A stretch of DNA of 64,000 nucleotides from Acetatifactor muris (GTDB lineage Bacteria > Bacillota > Clostridia > Lachnospirales > Lachnospiraceae), in the NCBI RefSeq assembly GCF_024623325.1, contig NZ_JANJZD010000022.1, positions 28,508 through 92,507 on the forward strand, read 5' to 3'. Positions 60,401 to 64,000 of the stretch are shown here, piece by piece; the first letter of the stretch is position 1, and the number at the start of each line of letters is the position of its first letter. The notes under the pieces are model-generated. The model saw only the letters and a list, made by a program, of their open reading frames with translations. It did no database searches and was not told where the DNA came from. A program made the translations under genes and the position numbers.

Positions 60401-61489
60401 CAGAGTGCCTTAAGCTGCTTTACAGTGGAAAGAGAAGAAAATCTCACCGGATACAGGGGCGCAGGCCGGAAGGTGAAGATTCCCGGGGGGATCCGGAGAA
60501 TAGAGGCGGAAGTGTTCCGGGATGTGCTGATGCTGGAAGAGATCGAGATTCCGGACAGCGTGGATTATATCGGGGCAAGAGCGTTTCACGGCACGGCGTG
60601 GATGGAGAAGCGCAGACAGGAGTCGCCCATGGTGACAGTAAACCATATGCTTCTGGACGGCTCGGGATGTGTGGGGGAGGTTGTGGTGCCGGAGGACATC
60701 AGGATGGTCTGCGGCTGGGCCTTCGCCAATGGTATGGAGATACGTGGGATTCGGTTTCTCTCCGAAAGGGTCCGGGTGGAGGAATATGCCTTCCGCAACT
60801 GTATCTGGCTGGAGGAGCTGACCCTGGCTGACGGTACGCGGGTCCGGATCAACGGGATCGGGGACCGTGACAGGGAGCTTCCGGCTCTGGCCAGGCAGGC
60901 TGTGATGGACAGCATGAACTGCTTTAAGACAGATGAGAAAGGGCGGCTTGTGGAATGTACCGGCAACATTTCCCGGTTGCGGGTGGCGGAGGGAATTACC
61001 GCTATCGGAGAAGGCGCTTTTCAGGACGGGAATCTGCTGACGGAAATCATACTTCCCGATACGGTGGAGACCATTGAAAAGCGGGCTTTTGCAGGCTGCA
61101 AATGGCTGCGGGAAGTCCGGGGCGCAGGAAAGGTGCGTGAGGTGGGCGACAGAGCTTTCTCCGGCTGTGGCGCCCTGGAGAAGGTGGATTTCTCAGAACG
61201 TTTCTGCCGGATGGGAACGGGCGCTTTCGAAAACTGTACCTCTCTGCGGGAGATTCTGGTGTCCGATGAGATGGAGGAGATTCCGGACAGGGCCTTTTAC
61301 CGCTGTCACAGATTAAGGAAGATAAACCTTCCGGCGGGGCTCACACGGGTGGGCAGAGAGGCCTTTGCTTTCTGCGGGGAAGTTCCGGAAGGGGTGAAGA
61401 ATCCGGGTAGTCCCGGAAAGGCCGGGCCAGGGGACGGCCCGGACCCCGGATTTTGTGTCAGCGATGGAATAGCCCCGAAGAGAATATGA
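57467..61489 (+). CDS. Giant leucine-rich repeat protein (LRR_5/BspA type)
   Basis: 1340 residues from ATG 57467, the first ATG after the minisatellite; the longer frame from 57182 runs through the repeats and is rejected. Almost the whole protein is LRR_5 repeats of about 23 residues with the signature IxxxAFxxCxxLxxVxLPxxLxxI, many with Cys in FxGC. Bacterial LRR_5 proteins usually have a signal peptide and a wall or secretion anchor; none is seen here, so this one appears cytoplasmic or exported by an unknown route. It probably mediates protein binding. G/C-rich and similar in composition to the local flank. Confidence 0.85.
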   Translation: MTEDFWIGDGILELYTGREELVTVPDGIHTIGEGAFKACVSMKKVVLPSGLRRIQAEAFKGCRKLEVAEIPTGVSYIGEYAFHRCHALKRISLPTSVEELGDCVFLYCDSLKEARIPGVRRLGSQVFVNDVLLERLEISQELEQDCICDVFTGCGALEEVSFAGGSRYRFPNVVEAVAGDLPLPELVKTVAVDVLRMMELDGRCLVTFRTNLKHVEIPEGIRKIGKSCFYDKRGILSVKLPSSLEEIDSRAFRNCINLEAVDFAREDIVIHEDAFKNCSSLKKVRTGDGALHEIEGLYMQEGENASELVRTIYRQVLGNFRISGTILLKYLGTESRVAVPKGITVIAQEAFAGNEAIDRVILPESLLEIGAGAFRDCLLLQSISFPDKLERIGAGAFENCVKLLRVSFPPGLLTVEERTFRHCRALKEIEWNQKVWKIGEQAFNGCVSLGEVRLPDSLTFVGEMAFYRCRALKEIRLLSGITYAGSLAFAQSGVKRVWMAGNGKDYGTGIFSGCSRLRELVLKEGVCHMADKLAYGCNSLRRVVLPDSLQSAGRNVWDGTLFLEHWLEKGQVTEEEIIWDGRNLDGEIWLSERVRIVAGGAFYGNERLREIHLPETVKWIGPAAFKGCTTLHRVCWPVGVKAVEAEVFSGCRELEAVEGAEWHQVGERAFYHCGSLSDICLEQTSDIGKEAFAGCVSLRPEKVKLREKRLWVGERSFAETAFEACGEQAPVVIGTLVVSGGSCGGEVRLPEGITGIAPFAFERNREITKVVLPESLERIGEGAFWGCGRLAEVVFPQRACRVHARAFEKCTALQEVDVHVTQLGAAAFACCFSLVRAEVEGVSLIAERLFEECRELEECICEGVRAVKANAFRGCRSLRIFDFSRIYVVREYAFSGCESLKRAVFRDEACVNAHGFEDCGNLEEIFLSGEQGRILLREYALSGCTGLRRVIIRGQAWQLLHYNDLLAEQIPEMARLLFQSALSCFTVEREENLTGYRGAGRKVKIPGGIRRIEAEVFRDVLMLEEIEIPDSVDYIGARAFHGTAWMEKRRQESPMVTVNHMLLDGSGCVGEVVVPEDIRMVCGWAFANGMEIRGIRFLSERVRVEEYAFRNCIWLEELTLADGTRVRINGIGDRDRELPALARQAVMDSMNCFKTDEKGRLVECTGNISRLRVAEGITAIGEGAFQDGNLLTEIILPDTVETIEKRAFAGCKWLREVRGAGKVREVGDRAFSGCGALEKVDFSERFCRMGTGAFENCTSLREILVSDEMEEIPDRAFYRCHRLRKINLPAGLTRVGREAFAFCGEVPEGVKNPGSPGKAGPGDGPDPGFCVSDGIAPKRI

Positions 61490-61508
61490 GGAAATCGGGT
61501 GGAAAGTG

Positions 61509-62615
61509 ATGAAGTATCGTAAACTGGGCCATACGGGACTTAATGTATCGGAAGTAAGCTTCGGGACAATTCCGATTCTGCAGGGAAGCGTGCCGGTGCT
61601 GCCGGAATATTACAATCTGGATGATGAGGAAGCGCTTGCAGTGCTGCAGCATGCTTTCCGCCTGGGCTGTAATCTGTACGATACCGCCATTGTGCCGGAG
61701 TACGGGGATGCGGAGAGAAAGCTGGGCAGATTTGCGGAATCTGTGGGGAGAGACCGGATTGTGATTTCGGATAAGGCCCGGTTTTTTGACGGAAACGAAA
61801 TGTATCGGGCGGTTATGACATCCTGCGAAACACTGGGTACCTGTCCAGATATCTATTTTGTCCATCAGGTGGACGGAGACCACGAGGAAGAAGTATTTCG
61901 GAAAGGAGGCGCGCTGGATGCGCTTTCGGAACTGAAGCAGGAGAGAAAAATAAGATTTACAGGCATTGCGTCTCATTATTATGACATTCTGCTGAGAGGG
62001 GCGGGGGATACCCGCGTGGATGTGCTGCAGGGAAGCGGCAATATCCTGGAGAGGGGAATGCTGGAGCGGATGCAGAAAGAACCGCTTTTCCGGGAGAAGG
62101 GATTTCTGGTGAACAAGGTATATGCGGCGGGGCTTCTGCCTGCGCTGTTCCCGGTTGAGATTCTGGTGGGCGGGGTGCTTTCCTACCCGGTTTCCAGCGC
62201 GCTGATTGGAATCGGCACCATCGCCCAGGCTGAGGCGGCATTTGGCTGGAGGAAACAGGCGGAAAGCAATTCCTGTGGGCAGACAGAGGGAGGGATCCTT
62301 CCCTTTGAGCGGGTACTGGCTGCTCTGGAGAAAGTATACACTCCCATTCCCTGCAACCGATGTCAGAGATGTGTGTGTCCTTACGGCACGGAGATTCATA
62401 CCATTTTCAGACAGTACCAGTATTATTTTCTCGGGAAAGAATACTGGGCGCTGCGCAAGCTGGGACTGGGCATTGAGGAGAGCGCCGGACACTGCAGAAC
62501 CTGCGCCGATATGCCCTGCCTTGCCATGTGTCCTGCGAAAATCCGGATTCCGGATGAGATACGGAAGGTGGAACAGATATACAGTTGTTATGATTCGAAA
62601 ATCATGGTAAACTGA
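61509..62615 (+). CDS. Aldo/keto reductase with C-terminal 4Fe-4S domain
   Basis: 368 residues from ATG 61509. About 1-260: aldo/keto reductase barrel (KLGHTGLNVSEVSFGT, NLYDTAIVPEYGDAERKLG with the catalytic Asp-Tyr region, IVISDKARF). About 275-365: ferredoxin-like cysteines CNRCQRCVCPYG and CRTCADMPCLAMCPAKI, enough for two 4Fe-4S clusters. It belongs to the large clostridial Fe-S aldo/keto reductase group of unknown substrate. Start 20 bases after the LRR stop. Confidence 0.87.
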   Translation: MKYRKLGHTGLNVSEVSFGTIPILQGSVPVLPEYYNLDDEEALAVLQHAFRLGCNLYDTAIVPEYGDAERKLGRFAESVGRDRIVISDKARFFDGNEMYRAVMTSCETLGTCPDIYFVHQVDGDHEEEVFRKGGALDALSELKQERKIRFTGIASHYYDILLRGAGDTRVDVLQGSGNILERGMLERMQKEPLFREKGFLVNKVYAAGLLPALFPVEILVGGVLSYPVSSALIGIGTIAQAEAAFGWRKQAESNSCGQTEGGILPFERVLAALEKVYTPIPCNRCQRCVCPYGTEIHTIFRQYQYYFLGKEYWALRKLGLGIEESAGHCRTCADMPCLAMCPAKIRIPDEIRKVEQIYSCYDSKIMVN

Positions 62616-62646
62616 TTACAATCATGGAAGGGCAGGGGAACAGCCT

Positions 62647-62958
62647 ATGAAGAGACGATTTAATATTACGGGACTCTGTGTTCCGGACAGACATTACATG
62701 GTTGATATAAGCAGCCGCCTGGAAGAGATCAGGAAGCTGGTAGAAGAAGGCGCTCGGCGGCAGAAATGCAGAAGACGGATATTTATAAAGTTTCCCAGAG
62801 GGATAGAAATTGCCGGCAGGCGCCTTTTCCTGCTTTATCTGCGTCCCATTATCAACGGGGTGGGGAACTATTATGTTGAGGCCCAGACCAGGGACTTGCG
62901 TCGGACAGACGTGATTGTAGATTACGGAGGAGAGCAGTATATGATGGAAAAATACTGA
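62647..62958 (+). pseudogene. Third AAA-PDDEXK copy reduced to its two ends
   Basis: 103 codons. The first 35 residues (MKRRFNITGLCVPDRHYMVDISSRLEEI) match the start of the paralogues at 23634 and 53123. The sequence then jumps to the C-terminal domain (LFLLYLRPIINGVGNYYVEAQTRDLRRTDVIVDYGGEQYMMEKY) and stops. The ATPase core is gone and the catalytic E-x-K is lost. Confidence 0.85.
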
Positions 62959-62982
62959 TTGAAGCGGTTGTATGATTTGAGC

Positions 62983-63014
62983 AAGCTCTGATTCGGCTGA
63001 GTCAGAGCTTTTTG
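62983..63014 (+). terminator. Terminator before the second recombinase gene
   Basis: AAGCTCTGA (62983-62991) pairs exactly with TCAGAGCTT (63002-63010), followed by TTTTT. Confidence 0.9.
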
Positions 63015-63051
63015 CCTCATAGAAAACGCAAATACAAAGGAGAAAATGTAC

Positions 63052-63930
63052 ATGGCACATCGAATTGACAGTAAAATGATGGATGATTACCGGGAATACA
63101 TGCGCCGGGAGGAGTATACGGAGGGCACTATACAGAAGTACCTTCGGGATATTCGGTCCTTTGCCGCATGGAAAGCAGAGTGTGAAAGTGGAGAACACAC
63201 TATGTTCGCCGGAAACGTTGAGGTAGATAAGGAAGCGGCAGCCGGATGGAAGGCCGAACTGGTGGAAGCGGGCTATGCTCCTGTTACCGTCAATGCAATG
63301 CTTTCGTCATTGAACGGCTTTTTCGGTTTTCTGGGCTGGGAAGAATGCAAAGTGAAATTTCTGAAGATACAGCGGCGGACTTTTCGGGACCAGGACAGGG
63401 AACTGTCCAGAGCCGAATACGGACGCCTGCTGCAAAGTGCCGGGAAGATGGACAATCCCCGGCTTGCGCTTCTGCTGGAGACCATCTGCGGCACGGGAAT
63501 CCGTGTGTCCGAAGTGAAATACATCACAGTGGAGGCCGTCAGGAAAAAGCGGGCGGATATCTCCCTGAAAGGGAAGATCAGGACCATCCTTCTTCCGGGG
63601 AAGCTCTGTAAAAAACTGAGAGATTATGCGAAAAAAAAGAAAATTAAATTCGGAGAAATATTTGTGACCAGGACAGGAAAGAGTCTGTGCAGACGGCAGA
63701 TTTGGGGAGAGATGAAGAAGCTGTGCGAAAAAGCGGGAGTCAATTCCTCCAAAGTGTTTCCTCATAATTTACGGCATTTGTTCGCCAGGACTTTCTACAG
63801 TCTGAGCAGAGATATCGTAAAACTTGCAGATGTTCTGGGGCACAGCAGTATTGAGACAACAAGAATCTACCTGATTTCCACAGGGAAAACGCATGCCCGT
63901 CAGATGGAGAGGCTGGGGTTGATCAGCTGA
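63052..63930 (+). CDS. Tyrosine recombinase (XerC/D-like)
   Basis: 292 residues from ATG 63052 (AAAGGAG 8 bases upstream; ATG 63046 is also possible). About 5-105: SAM-like core-binding domain. About 115-290: catalytic domain with TGIRVSEVKY (Arg), HNLRHLFAR (His-x-x-Arg), LGHSS (His) and TRIYLIS (nucleophile Tyr). Shorter than the recombinase at 14587 and without its arm-binding domain. An invertase or integrase role is possible; the right side of its setting lies beyond the window. Confidence 0.9.
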   Translation: MAHRIDSKMMDDYREYMRREEYTEGTIQKYLRDIRSFAAWKAECESGEHTMFAGNVEVDKEAAAGWKAELVEAGYAPVTVNAMLSSLNGFFGFLGWEECKVKFLKIQRRTFRDQDRELSRAEYGRLLQSAGKMDNPRLALLLETICGTGIRVSEVKYITVEAVRKKRADISLKGKIRTILLPGKLCKKLRDYAKKKKIKFGEIFVTRTGKSLCRRQIWGEMKKLCEKAGVNSSKVFPHNLRHLFARTFYSLSRDIVKLADVLGHSSIETTRIYLISTGKTHARQMERLGLIS

Positions 63931-63948
63931 GGAAAATAGAACATAAAA

Positions 63949-63984
63949 ATAACAGGTCAATTATGAAACTGATTGAACTGTTAT
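63949..63984. terminator. Hairpin after the second recombinase gene
   Basis: ATAACAGGTCAAT (63949-63961) pairs with ATTGAACTGTTAT (63972-63984) with one mismatch. It shares ATAACAG-TCA arms with the hairpin after the first recombinase gene (14450-14481). No T-run. Confidence 0.6.
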
Positions 63985-64000
63985 CACAAAATCACCATTT

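Overview
The window reads as a chromosomal segment of a gut-type Lachnospiraceae (Clostridia). The evidence is a GlgC/GlgD pair with GlgD as separate subunit, strong AGGAGG-type ribosome sites, several AAA-PDDEXK, Rpn and Uma2 paralogues, and a long teichoic-acid-like glycan locus whose enzymes carry an extra Rossmann domain. No rRNA, tRNA or CRISPR array was found.

Layout. (1) 1-5.4 kb: end of glgC, glgD, a cytosolic ParB-like/BMP fusion, a metallophosphoesterase and an HD protein. (2) 5.4-10.5 kb: an unsaturated-uronate (KDG) catabolic operon with kduI, a KduD/DhuD-type dehydrogenase, an RpiB-family isomerase (DhuI candidate), KDPG aldolase fused to a VOC domain, and kdgK behind a repeat- and hairpin-rich leader. 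(3) 10.5-14.2 kb: AAA-PDDEXK protein, esterase, Rpn-type nuclease. (4) 14.5-17.9 kb: a tyrosine recombinase gene and an outward-facing consensus promoter, enclosed by two inverted 29-bp lox-like sites. Just outside, in line with the promoter, lies an intact TnpB-like gene that has lost all three RuvC catalytic acidic residues, followed by a structured non-coding stretch. (5) 18-53 kb: the glycan locus, interrupted by a hairpin-repeat zone, a Uma2 gene and an AAA-PDDEXK gene at 22-25 kb. It has two TagD-type cytidylyltransferase fusions near its ends, a split CDP-ribitol-type pair, three glycerophosphotransferase-like proteins, several GT2/GT4/GT11 transferases, FkbM and other methyltransferases, a radical SAM enzyme, a polysaccharide deacetylase and a HAD protein. 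About 16 copies of one short Rossmann module are attached to these enzymes. The middle (about 25.5-46 kb) is visibly richer in A/T than its flanks. (6) 53-64 kb: a broken AAA-PDDEXK copy, nitroreductase, tatD, dus, a 37-bp minisatellite, a giant LRR_5 protein, an Fe-S aldo/keto reductase, a third decayed AAA-PDDEXK copy and a second tyrosine recombinase.

How it may work together (inference). The recombinase could flip its own segment and turn the outward promoter on or off. In the present orientation the promoter transcribes the nuclease-dead TnpB-like gene and its putative guide RNA, and may read on toward the glycan locus. A G7 tract that breaks an FkbM methyltransferase gene is a second possible phase-variable site inside the same locus. 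The segment therefore looks like a surface-glycan factory with at least two layers of phase variation, one possibly acting through an RNA-guided repressor.
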